Assembly (NCBI GenBank): GCA_030447385.1
Contig: JAUJOY010000001.1
Coordinates: 426,059 to 466,464 of the forward strand
DNA from: Mycobacteriales bacterium
Lineage (GTDB): Bacteria > Actinomycetota > Actinomycetes > Mycobacteriales > SCTD01
DNA length: 40,406 bases
Direction of reading: 5' to 3'
The position numbers were made by a program, and so were the translations under genes. Position 1 is the first letter of the stretch. Each line of letters opens with the position of its first letter. Below are positions 22,281 through 30,405 of this stretch, in pieces. The notes beneath the pieces are model-generated. The model made no database searches and was not told where the DNA came from. It was given only the letters and a program-made list of their open reading frames with translations.

Positions 22281-23522
22281 GTGACCACGTATGCCCAGAG
22301 CAAGGCGGACCACCAGCTCTCCTTGAACGGGTCCGCGCCGCACCCCGGCGCGCTCGACGAGCGCACCCAGCGCTTCCGCCGGCGGCTCGAGGCGCTGCTC
22401 GGGATCCCCGCCACCGAGGGCAACGACCTGACGCTGCTCAAGAACGGCGACCAGATCTTCCCGGCGATGCTCGAGGCGATCCGCGAGTCGCGCGAGACGA
22501 TCGACTTCCTGACCTTCGTCTACTGGAAGGGCGACATCGCGCGCGAGTTCGCCTACGCGCTGGCCGAGCGGGCCCAGTCCGGGGTGCGCGTGCGGGTGCT
22601 GATCGACGCGATCGGTGGGCGGCTCATCGACTCGTCGCTGATCGACCACATGAGCGACTGCGGGGTGATGGTCGAGTGGTTCCGCCGGCCGTTCAGCGTC
22701 GCGCAGCTGACCTCGCCGCTCAAGCAGAACCACCGCACCCACCGCAAGGTGCTCATCTGTGACGAGCGGGTCGGGTTCACCGGCGGGGTCGGCATCGCCG
22801 AGGAGTGGTGCGGGGACGCGCGCAACGAGAACGAGTGGCGGGACACCCACGTGCGGGTGGTCGGGCCCGCGGTGGACGGCCTCTCGGCGTCGTTCGCGCA
22901 GAACTGGGCCGAGACCGGCAACCCCCTCATCGACAGCCGCCGCACCTTCCCCGAGCACGCCGCGACCGGCCGCTCGGTGGTCCAGGTGGCCCGGGGCAGC
23001 GCCAGCGTGGGCTGGAACGACATGGCCACGGTGTTCCGGGTGATGATGGAGTCGGCGGAGGAGCACCTGCGGATGATGACCGCGTACTTCGTGCCCGACG
23101 ACTGCTTCCAGCAGCTGTTCCTCGACGCGGTGGCTCGGGGCGTGAAGGTCGACATCATGCTGCCGGGCCCCCACGCGGACAAGCGGGTGTGCCAGCTCGC
23201 GAGCGAGTCGATCTACTCGACGCTGACCGAGGGCGGCGTGCGGGTCTGGGCGTTCCAGCCGTCGATGCTGCACGCCAAGGTGCTCACCGTCGACGGGACC
23301 GCCACCGTGATCGGCTCGGCCAACATGAACCGCCGCTCGATGCAGCTCGACGAGGAGGTCGTCCTCAGCGTGCTCGACCCGCTGGTCACGCGTCGGCTCG
23401 AGGCCGACTTCGAGGAGGACCTGAAGCGCTGCGTGCGCATCGAGCCGCGGCGCTGGCAGGACCGCCCCCTGCACCAGAAGGCCCAGGAGAAGGCGACGAC
23501 CGCGATCCACCGGTTCCTGTAG
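22281..23522 (+). CDS. Phospholipase D-family protein, cardiolipin synthase type
   Basis: A 413-residue PLD-superfamily protein with two HKD motifs: HRKVLICDERVGFTGG (near residue 155) and HAKVLTVDGTATVIGSANMN (near residue 330). Both keep His, Lys and Asp, so the enzyme should be active. The spacing is that of bacterial cardiolipin synthases, but the N-terminal membrane helices of typical Cls are missing, as in ClsB-type proteins. It could make cardiolipin or hydrolyse other phospholipids. GTG 22281 is preferred because GGGAG lies 5 nt before it; an in-frame ATG at 22269 would add four residues but has no ribosome site. Confidence 0.88.
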   Translation: MTTYAQSKADHQLSLNGSAPHPGALDERTQRFRRRLEALLGIPATEGNDLTLLKNGDQIFPAMLEAIRESRETIDFLTFVYWKGDIAREFAYALAERAQSGVRVRVLIDAIGGRLIDSSLIDHMSDCGVMVEWFRRPFSVAQLTSPLKQNHRTHRKVLICDERVGFTGGVGIAEEWCGDARNENEWRDTHVRVVGPAVDGLSASFAQNWAETGNPLIDSRRTFPEHAATGRSVVQVARGSASVGWNDMATVFRVMMESAEEHLRMMTAYFVPDDCFQQLFLDAVARGVKVDIMLPGPHADKRVCQLASESIYSTLTEGGVRVWAFQPSMLHAKVLTVDGTATVIGSANMNRRSMQLDEEVVLSVLDPLVTRRLEADFEEDLKRCVRIEPRRWQDRPLHQKAQEKATTAIHRFL

Positions 23523-23684
23523 CCGGTTGCTGGGACGGTCCAGCGGCTCCTGAGATGGTGCGCGTGGACGCGCCCTGCTGCTGGCTGCTGCCGGCCCCCG
23601 CTGAGCCCGCTGCGTCCGCTGGCGCCCGCTGCCCGCCCGCGCCCGCTGCGGGGTGCGCGCCTTCCCCGCTGCGTCCCTGTTGGT

Positions 23685-23742
23685 TGATCTTCCCCTTCTC
23701 GGTCGCCCCTGAGCGCGGGGGCTCCCTACAAGGCGTAGATCA
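23685..23742. repeat. 58-nt element, copy 1
   Basis: Begins TGATCTTCCCCTTCT and ends ACAAGGCGTAGATCA; outer ends TGATCT/AGATCA are inverted repeats. Same length and ends as 24315-24372, with a variable centre around a shared CTGAGCGCG. Confidence 0.85.
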
Positions 23743-23955
23743 CCGGTGTGGGGCGAGCTGGGCGCCGCCTCCCAGACGCTGGTCCAGTCGCCTTGCCGGT
23801 AGCCGGCCACCCTCCCGGCCGATCCCCGGCCGCGGCCCGTTCCGGTGGCGGACCGTGCGTCATGGCCCTCCTGGCGGACGGGTTCCTCCGGCCACGGCCG
23901 GACCTCCTCGTCGGGCTCCTCCCGTCGTGGATCATCTGAGTCGTGGTCTGGCACA

Positions 23956-23973
23956 CGACACGCCGGCGTGTCG
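23956..23973. repeat. 18-bp perfect palindrome
   Basis: CGACACGCCGGCGTGTCG reads the same on both strands. It could be a dimeric-regulator operator or part of a degraded repeat; no adjacent promoter or gene is evident. Confidence 0.6.
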
Positions 23974-24190
23974 ATGCGCAGTGCACGATCCAGAAGATCA
24001 ACAAGAGGTTGCGACCCCCGCGAGCGCCCGCCCAGCCGGCCGGCACCCCGGCCTCGACGGAACCCCTACCGACAGACCTTCGGAGGATCCCCAGCACCAG
24101 GTTGCGGGGGATCTTCCCAAGATCTTGGGCAAGGGCGCGGCGGGCCAGCAGGATCCGCCGCCTGCCTGGGCCACCGGGAGCGCCCGCGGT

Positions 24191-24254
24191 CAGCACAGCT
24201 GACCGCCCCGCCGCCTCCCGCGGACAGCACAGCTGACCACCCCGCCGCCTCCCG
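24191..24254. repeat. 34-nt direct repeat, two units
   Basis: Units begin at 24191 and 24225. Their first 30 bases match with one change; each starts CAGCACAGCTGACC and continues with a CCCCGCCGCCTCCCG block. The first unit overlaps the hairpin GGTCAGC-ACA-GCTGACC. Confidence 0.75.
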
Positions 24255-24314
24255 GCCCCCGCCCGCCCTCCGGCTCCCCGCCCCCGCCCCGCTGTCCCGC
24301 CCCCCGACTTCCGC

Positions 24315-24372
24315 TGATCTTCCCCTTCTGGGGCGTCACTGAGCGCGAGCGAGCCGGACAAGGCGTAGATCA
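24315..24372. repeat. 58-nt element, copy 2
   Basis: Same end blocks as 23685-23742. Here the inverted ends extend to 9 bp: CGCTGATCT (from 24312) and AGATCAGCG (to 24375). The centre differs but keeps CTGAGCGCG. Confidence 0.85.
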
Positions 24373-24407
24373 GCGAGGCCGCCGCCGACGCCGAAGAGGG
24401 CCAGCAC

Positions 24408-25301
24408 TCAGGGGCGCAGCAGCGACCAGGCTCCTGGCGCGACGGTCCACGTGCGCCGCCGGATGCAGTCGCCGATCTCGCCGTCGGCGTTGACGTCGAC
24501 CGACTCGCCGCTCACGGTGACGCTTCGGCCGCGGGCCGACCGGGTGTCGAGGTCGTCGAGGTGCCTGCCGGCCTGCAGCGCCGCGCCGTAGCGCACCCGC
24601 GCGAACGGCCCGCAGGCCTGCGACACGACCACGTCGAGCAGCCCGTCGTCGGGCTCGGCGTGCGGCAGCAGCAGCGTGCCGCCCCCGATGCCCCGCCCGT
24701 TGCCGATGCCGACCATGAGCGTGCGGCGGTGGTTGTCCGCCACGACGCGACCGTCCACCTCCACCCGCAGCCGCCAGCCGGTCGTACGCAGCCCGGCAGC
24801 CACCGCCCCGATGGGGTACGCCGCCGGACCCAGCCGCGGCTTGAGCCGCCCCGCACGCTCGGCAGCGTCAGCGCCCACCCCGACGTGCACCGCGTTGACG
24901 GCGATGCCGCCGTCGTCGTCGACGAGAAGGTCCAGCGGGCGGCTGGCGGCCTCGAGGACCAGCCGGGCCGCGTCGGCAGGGTCGAGCGGCAGGTCCAGGG
25001 CCCTGGCGAGGTCGTTGCCCGTACCCAGCGGCACCAGGCCCAGCCGGGTGTCCGACAGCAGCCCGCGCTGGTGGAGCCGGGACACGACCAGGTGCAGGCT
25101 GCCGTCGCCGCCGGCCACGACGAGGGTCCGCCCGCCCAGGCGGTCCAGGGCCTCGTCGAGCTCCTCCGGGGTCGCCGTGACCACCACCTCGACCGGGCCG
25201 GAGGCGGCGAGGACCTCCCGGGCGGCGGCGACCGCCTCGTCCTCGGTGCTCCCCGCCTTCGCGCTCGCGAGCAGCAGGTGACCGGAGGAGGGAGGGCTCA
25301 T
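24408..25301 (-). CDS. Diacylglycerol kinase-family lipid kinase
   Basis: A 297-residue member of the DAGK/YegS/BmrU lipid kinase family. The catalytic core shows [17 protein letters not shown] (about 57-73, GGDG nucleotide motif) and [16 protein letters not shown] (about 83-98). The C-terminal domain includes [26 protein letters not shown] and DGEIGD. It would phosphorylate diacylglycerol or a related lipid, returning it to phospholipid synthesis; the neighbouring PLD gene fits a lipid-turnover theme (inference). The ATG at 25301 has AAAGG 7 nt before it; the longer frame upstream overlaps the purA start region and is not needed. Confidence 0.92.
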   Translation of the reverse strand: MSPPSSGHLLLASAKAGSTEDEAVAAAREVLAASGPVEVVVTATPEELDEALDRLGGRTLVVAGGDGSLHLVVSRLHQRGLLSDTRLGLVPLGTGNDLARALDLPLDPADAARLVLEAASRPLDLLVDDDGGIAVNAVHVGVGADAAERAGRLKPRLGPAAYPIGAVAAGLRTTGWRLRVEVDGRVVADNHRRTLMVGIGNGRGIGGGTLLLPHAEPDDGLLDVVVSQACGPFARVRYGAALQAGRHLDDLDTRSARGRSVTVSGESVDVNADGEIGDCIRRRTWTVAPGAWSLLRP

Positions 25302-25368
25302 GTCCGCTAGCCTTTCAAGCGCCACGAGCGCGCTGCGCCTGGGGCTCGCCGCTCGACAGGAGCTCCGC

Positions 25369-26667
<1,299 letters not shown>

Positions 26668-26674
26668 GGACCCG

Positions 26675-26971
26675 ATGATCTTCAAGTCGGTGGGCGAGGG
26701 CCGGCCCTACCCCGACCCGGAGATGACCTCCAAGCAGTGGGCCGCTCTGCCGCCCACCCAGGTGCAGCTCGACCACCTGATCACCACGAAGAAGACGCTG
26801 CACCTGGACGTGCTGCTCGCGGAGGACTCCACCTTCTACGGCGACATGTTCGCCCACGTGGTCGAGTGGCGCGGCGAGCTCTACCTCGAGGACGGCCTGC
26901 ACCGGGCGCTGCGGTGCGCGCTGGGCCAGCGCAACGTGCTGCACGCGAGGATCCTGCGCCTGCCGGACTGA
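26675..26971 (+). CDS. Conserved actinobacterial 98-residue protein (often labelled VapB-like)
   Basis: A 98-residue protein starting MIFKSVGEGRPYPDPEMTSK and continuing QWAALPPTQVQLDHLITTKK, LLAEDSTFYGDMFAHVVEWRG, LYLEDGLHRALRCAL and VLHARILRL. It matches a small protein family conserved in many actinobacteria. Databases have called it a VapB-type antitoxin (from memory), but there is no toxin gene next to it here and the conservation across the whole length argues for a housekeeping role. It lies 7 nt after purA with the same orientation, so it is probably co-transcribed with it. Confidence 0.8.
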   Translation: MIFKSVGEGRPYPDPEMTSKQWAALPPTQVQLDHLITTKKTLHLDVLLAEDSTFYGDMFAHVVEWRGELYLEDGLHRALRCALGQRNVLHARILRLPD

Positions 26972-27007
26972 GGACACGGGGGTCGGCGGCGGCTGTCGGC
27001 GTGCGGC

Positions 27008-27029
27008 GGGTCGGCGTGTGCCCCGACCC
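27008..27029. terminator. Hairpin between convergent genes
   Basis: GGGTCGG (27008-27014) pairs with CCGACCC (27023-27029) across an 8-nt loop, just before the stop codon of the convergent sigma-partner gene (27030). A probable terminator for one or both sides. Confidence 0.5.
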
Positions 27030-27857
27030 TCAGCGGGAGACGCCGCTGCTCTGCGCTCGGGCCGGGCCCTCGGTCCCGCCCTCCTGCTGGGCGGCGCCGC
27101 GCGGGCCGGCACCAGGGGGGATCTCCTGCGGCGGTCCGGGCGCGGGACGCCCGCCTCCGGGGGGCGCCGGCGGGGCGGGCGGGCCGGGGTCGTCCCGCGG
27201 TGGGGCGACCTCCGAACCCGGGGCGAAGGCGGGAGGGGAACCCGGGGCCGGCGGCTGCTGCGGCGCGGTCGGCCCGACCAGGCCGGGCTCGCCGACCACC
27301 GCGGGCGGCGGCGGGGCCAGCGGCGAGGGCGTGGCGACGCCGGCCGGAACCCCCGGGCCGGGCGTCACGGGAGCGGGCGGGACGGGCGGACGCTTGTCCC
27401 TTGGCGCGGGGGCGGGCTTGTCCTGGACGGGCGCCGCAGGGTTGTCCGAGAGCGGGAACTGGAACGGTGTCGTTGCCTCCAGCAGTCCCCCGACCCGGTC
27501 CTGCAGCACGCCGGGAAGTACGCCGGCGGTGGCTCCGCTCGCCAGCCCGACCAGGGTTGCCCCAGTCAGCACGCCGGCCAGCAGCGTCCGGCTGGTTCGC
27601 CAGCCCGAGCGGGCGGGTGCCACTGGCGGGACCGGCGCCGGAGCAGGGACGAACCCCTCCTGCAGCAGCCGGGCCAGGGACACGCTGGGTGTGGGGGTGG
27701 CCGTGCCGAGATCGGCGACCGCTGTGATGAACAGCGCCGCGGCGTCCTCGCGCGAGCCCGCGGCGAGGCCACGCGTGCGCAGCAGGCGCTCCGCGTACGC
27801 GTCGTCGATCTCGTCGAAGGAAGTCATCTCGTAAGGAGCATCGTCGGGACCGGTCAC
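27030..27857 (-). CDS. Single-span membrane partner of the ECF sigma factor (putative anti-sigma factor)
   Basis: A 275-residue protein starting at GTG 27857, overlapping the sigma-factor stop (GTGA). The cytosolic N-terminus (1-88) carries a short acidic helical segment (FDEIDDAYAERLLRTRGLAA, SREDAAALFITAVADLG) that could bind sigma, in the style of RsdA; no HxxxCxxC zinc motif is present. One transmembrane helix spans about 91-115 (LLAGVLTGATLVGLASGATAG). The outer part (about 125-275) is extremely rich in Pro, Ala and Gly, like a wall-spanning linker. The role as anti-sigma is inferred from position and topology. Confidence 0.7.
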   Translation of the reverse strand: MTGPDDAPYEMTSFDEIDDAYAERLLRTRGLAAGSREDAAALFITAVADLGTATPTPSVSLARLLQEGFVPAPAPVPPVAPARSGWRTSRTLLAGVLTGATLVGLASGATAGVLPGVLQDRVGGLLEATTPFQFPLSDNPAAPVQDKPAPAPRDKRPPVPPAPVTPGPGVPAGVATPSPLAPPPPAVVGEPGLVGPTAPQQPPAPGSPPAFAPGSEVAPPRDDPGPPAPPAPPGGGRPAPGPPQEIPPGAGPRGAAQQEGGTEGPARAQSSGVSR

Positions 27858-28408
27858 AGGGGTACGCCCTCCGCCCGGACGATCTTCTCCGCGGAGGCCA
27901 GCCCGCGGCGCTGCAGCGCCTTCACCGCGCCGGGGCTCTTGCCCACCAGCTCTGCGACCTGCTCGACGGTCAGGTCGCCGAGGATGCGCAGCAGCAGCAC
28001 CTCCCGCTGGTCGGGCGCGAGGCGGTCGAGCACGCGCCGTACCCACTCCTCGCCCATCCGCTCGAGCCCGCCCTCCTCGGCGCTCGGGACCTGGCGGGTG
28101 TCTTCCTCAGGCGTGTACGCGGTGGTCTCGACGCGCCGGGAGCGCCGCCGCAGCTCGTCCACCACGCGCCGCTGCGCGATGGTGAACAGCCAGCCGCGGA
28201 AGTCGGCCTCGTTGCCCGAGAAGCGGTCCAGGCTCGAGAACACGGAGGTGAAGATCTCGCTCACCAGGTCGTCCGGGTCCGCGGGTGAGCGGGCGCGCAC
28301 GTAGCCGGCGACCGCTCCGGCGTAGCTGCGGAACAGGGCCGTCAGCGCCCACGGCTGGCCCAGGCGGGCCGCGGCGAGCACCTCGTCGAAGCCGTGCACG
28401 GTGCTCAT
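27854..28408 (-). CDS. ECF RNA polymerase sigma factor
   Basis: A 184-residue sigma-70 family factor with only regions 2 and 4. Region 2 (about 20-95): LTALFRSYAGAVAGYVRAR, PDDLVSEIFTSVFSSLDRF and FRGWLFTIAQRRVVDELRRR. Region 4 (about 130-180): LDRLAPDQREVLLLRILGDL followed by TVEQVAELVGKSPGAVKALQRRGL, a helix-turn-helix that reads the -35. ATG 28408 is chosen; an upstream in-frame ATG would add six residues. The next gene overlaps by 4 nt and probably encodes its membrane partner. Target promoters are unknown. Confidence 0.92.
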   Translation of the reverse strand: MSTVHGFDEVLAAARLGQPWALTALFRSYAGAVAGYVRARSPADPDDLVSEIFTSVFSSLDRFSGNEADFRGWLFTIAQRRVVDELRRRSRRVETTAYTPEEDTRQVPSAEEGGLERMGEEWVRRVLDRLAPDQREVLLLRILGDLTVEQVAELVGKSPGAVKALQRRGLASAEKIVRAEGVPL

Positions 28409-28442
28409 TCCCTGCGTCCTGCCCACCCGGGCGCCGCAGAAG

Positions 28443-28493
28443 ACCGCACCCCGGGCGGGGGAGCCCGGGGCGCGGCCCGTTGCGGGGTGCGGT
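28443..28493. terminator. Large GC hairpin downstream of the repeat-protein gene
   Basis: ACCGCACCCC (28443-28452) pairs with GGGGTGCGGT (28484-28493). An alternative inner stem CCCCGGGC (28449-28456)/GCCCGGGG (28463-28470) overlaps it. It lies just after the stop of the minus-strand gene at 28506 and before the sigma-factor gene, so it probably separates the two transcripts. Confidence 0.6.
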
Positions 28494-28505
28494 GTCAGCG
28501 TGCGG

Positions 28506-29129
28506 TCAGCGACGTGCGGACGTCCGGTTCGCCGCGCCCTGGGTTCCGACCGGCGCAGGCTCGTCGGCGCCCTCCTCAGCGCCGTCCGCAGTGCCCTCCT
28601 CGATGCCGTCCTCCGTGCCGCCGGCGGCCGCCTTGCGCGCCTCGTTCCGCGCCTGGGCGCGCTCGGAGATCTCGCGTCCGTTCACCCCGCCGTCGCGGGC
28701 GTCAGCAGCGACACTCTGCCCGAAGGCGGACTGCGGAGCCGGCGTGCCGGTGTCGGTGTCCTCGACGGGGGCGGTGTCCTCGACAGGGGCGGTGTCCTCG
28801 ACGGGGGCGGTGTCCTCGACGGGGGCGGTGTCCTCGACGGGGGCGGTGTCCTCGACGGGGGCGGTGTCCTCCACGGGGGTGGTGTCCTCAATCGGGGTCG
28901 TGTCCTCGATCGGCAGTGCGTCAACCACGTCCTCGACCGGGTCCGTCCCCTCGACCACCTGGCTGTCGACGGCCTGCGAGCCGCTGTCGGGACCGGCGTG
29001 CGCGGGCAGCACAGCGATGGTGCCGGCGGCGGCCACCGCGGCAGCGGCGGCGGCGAGGCCGGCGGTCGCCTTGCCGGCGACACCGAGGGAGCTGAGCTTG
29101 GCGGCGAGGCCGCTGAGGGTCTCGAGCAT
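28506..29129 (-). CDS. Exported acidic protein with nine EDT hexapeptide repeats
   Basis: A 207-residue protein. The N-terminus has a long Ala-rich hydrophobic segment (about 17-45, VAGKATAGLAAAAAAVAAAG, then TIAVLPAHA) that looks like a signal peptide with cleavage after AHA, or else a membrane anchor. Nine hexapeptides follow (two IEDTTP, six VEDTAP, one VEDTDT; about 72-125). The C-terminal part is polar and charged (GREISERAQARNEARKAA, EDGIEEGTADGAEEGADE). No catalytic domain is visible. AAGGAGA precedes the ATG. It lies upstream of the sigma factor on the same strand, but with a hairpin between them. Function unknown. Confidence 0.75.
   Translation of the reverse strand: MLETLSGLAAKLSSLGVAGKATAGLAAAAAAVAAAGTIAVLPAHAGPDSGSQAVDSQVVEGTDPVEDVVDALPIEDTTPIEDTTPVEDTAPVEDTAPVEDTAPVEDTAPVEDTAPVEDTAPVEDTDTGTPAPQSAFGQSVAADARDGGVNGREISERAQARNEARKAAAGGTEDGIEEGTADGAEEGADEPAPVGTQGAANRTSARR
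28755..28916. repeat. 18-bp in-frame tandem repeat, nine units
   Basis: Unit GGTGTCCTCGACGGGGGC repeats nine times without gaps. The first six are identical or differ by one base; the last three, toward 28916, drift. In the minus-strand gene each unit encodes (V/I)EDT(A/T)P. The near identity of the units suggests recent expansion or ongoing homogenisation by slippage or recombination. Confidence 0.95.
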
Positions 29130-29245
29130 GTGGGTCTCCTTGGCTGGAAGCGCTGGATGGTCGTGCCCGTCGGCGGTTGCCACGGGCCGTCGAAGGGGGC
29201 ATCGCCCGGTCCGCGGGAAGGGGTACGGGACATTTCGGACCACGG

Positions 29246-29251
29246 CAGAAT
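29246..29251 (+). promoter_or_regulatory. Lycopene cyclase -10 hexamer (leaderless)
   Basis: CAGAAT lies 7 nt before the GTG at 29259. It also contains part of an alternative ATG (29250), which it makes unlikely as the start. Confidence 0.5.
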
Positions 29252-29258
29252 GCTTGCC

Positions 29259-30377
29259 GTGGACACTGCGCGCGTCGTCGTGGTCGGCGCGGGCGCCGCC
29301 GGTCTGTCGCTGGCCTGCCGGCTCGGTGAGCAGGGGACCGAGGGGGTCGTGCTGGTGCGTGCCCCGGCCGGGGAGCACAGCGCTCCGGAGCGGACCTGGT
29401 GCTCCTGGGGCAGCGACTCCTACTGGGCCGATGCCGTCTCGGCGCGGTGGGAGCGGGTGAGCGTCCAGCCGCACGGCGGGAGCGCGCGCACGTACGCCCT
29501 CGCGCCGCTGGACTACACGATGATCCGCTCGCGGGACTACGAGCGGGTCGCGGCCGAGCGGCTGGCGCGTACGTCCGTGCGGTGTGTGGAAGCCGTGGTC
29601 GCCGGGGTCGACGACGGCCCGAACGAGGCGGTCGTGCAGGGCGCAGGCCTGCGAGCGGACTGGGTCTTCGACACCCGGCCGGCCGCGCCGGCCCGACCGG
29701 GGCGGGTCGCGCTGCTGCAGCACTTCCGGGGCTGGTTCGTGCGCACGTCCGAGGACGCCTTCGACCCCTCCGTCGCCGGTCTCATGGACTTCCGGCCGCC
29801 GCAGCCGCCGCGGGGGGTGGCCTTCGGCTACGTGCTTCCGACGTCGCCGCGCGAGGCACTGGTGGAGTACACCGAGTTCTCCCGGACGGCGCTGACGACG
29901 GCGCAGTACGAGAAGGCGCTGGCCGGCTACACGGCGCTGCTCGGGCTGCCGCCCTACGAGGTGGTGGCCGCGGAGCAGGGCGCGATCCCGATGACGGATG
30001 CACGGTTCCCCCGCCGGGTGGGCCGGCGGGTCTTCCGCCTGGGTGCTGCCGGTGGGGCGACGCGACCGTCGACGGGCTACACCTTCTCGGCGGCCCAGCG
30101 GCAGGCGGCCGGGGTGGCGGCGGCGCTGCGCAAGGGGGGCGATCCGTGCCCCCCGGCGGCCTACTCCCGGCGGCACCTGTGGATGGACGCCCTGCTGCTG
30201 CGGGCCCTCGATGACGGGGCGATCGACGGGGCGGACTTCCTGGCCGGGCTGTTCGAGCGGCACCCGACGGAGCGGGTGCTGCGCTTCCTCGACGGGGCGA
30301 CCTCCCCGGTGGAGGACCTTGCCGTGATGGCCAGCGCTCCGAAGACGGTGATGATGCGGACGATGCTGCGGCGCTGA
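29259..30377 (+). CDS. Lycopene cyclase family flavoprotein (CrtY/CrtL type)
   Basis: A 372-residue FAD/NAD-binding protein. The dinucleotide fold starts the protein (ARVVVVGAGAAGLSLACRLG). Lycopene beta-cyclase motifs follow: LDYTMIRSRDYERV, LLQHFRGWFVRTSEDAFDPS (about 156-175), LMDFRPPQPPRG, and ATRPSTGYTFSAAQRQA (about 270-286). It would close the ends of lycopene to beta-ionone rings, or act on a related carotenoid. No other crt gene is in the window, so this is an isolated pathway gene. GTG 29259 is chosen from the -10 spacing; ATG 29250 would add three residues. Confidence 0.88.
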   Translation: MDTARVVVVGAGAAGLSLACRLGEQGTEGVVLVRAPAGEHSAPERTWCSWGSDSYWADAVSARWERVSVQPHGGSARTYALAPLDYTMIRSRDYERVAAERLARTSVRCVEAVVAGVDDGPNEAVVQGAGLRADWVFDTRPAAPARPGRVALLQHFRGWFVRTSEDAFDPSVAGLMDFRPPQPPRGVAFGYVLPTSPREALVEYTEFSRTALTTAQYEKALAGYTALLGLPPYEVVAAEQGAIPMTDARFPRRVGRRVFRLGAAGGATRPSTGYTFSAAQRQAAGVAAALRKGGDPCPPAAYSRRHLWMDALLLRALDDGAIDGADFLAGLFERHPTERVLRFLDGATSPVEDLAVMASAPKTVMMRTMLRR

Positions 30378-30392
30378 GCCTGCCGGTCCTAC

Positions 30393-30398
30393 TACCGT
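30393..30398 (+). promoter_or_regulatory. purD -10 hexamer (leaderless)
   Basis: TACCGT lies 7 nt before the purD GTG at 30406; no Shine-Dalgarno sequence is present. Confidence 0.5.
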
Positions 30399-30405
30399 CC
30401 TGCCG

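Larger units (their letters stand above)
23523..24407. other. Repeat-rich, gene-free island
   Basis: 885 bp between the convergent PLD and diacylglycerol-kinase genes. Open frames exist on both strands, but all are Arg/Pro/Gly-rich without a recognisable domain or ribosome site. The stretch holds two copies of a 58-nt element, an 18-bp palindrome (23956-23973), a 14-bp palindrome CCCAAGATCTTGGG (24116-24129), a hairpin GGTCAGC-ACA-GCTGACC (24188-24204) and a 34-nt direct repeat (24191-24254). The part near 23940-24020 is less GC-rich than the rest of the window. Confidence 0.7.

Noticed and set aside
23726-24361. A 211-codon minus-strand frame in the repeat island
   Set aside because: It spans both repeat families, is Arg/Gly/Ala-rich, and has no ribosome site or domain.
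26675-26971. VapB antitoxin of a toxin-antitoxin pair
   Set aside because: No toxin gene lies beside it, it lacks an obvious DNA-binding N-terminus, and its length-wide conservation and coupling to purA fit a housekeeping protein better.
28755-28916. CRISPR array
   Set aside because: The 18-bp units are contiguous without spacers and encode a protein repeat; no cas gene is present.
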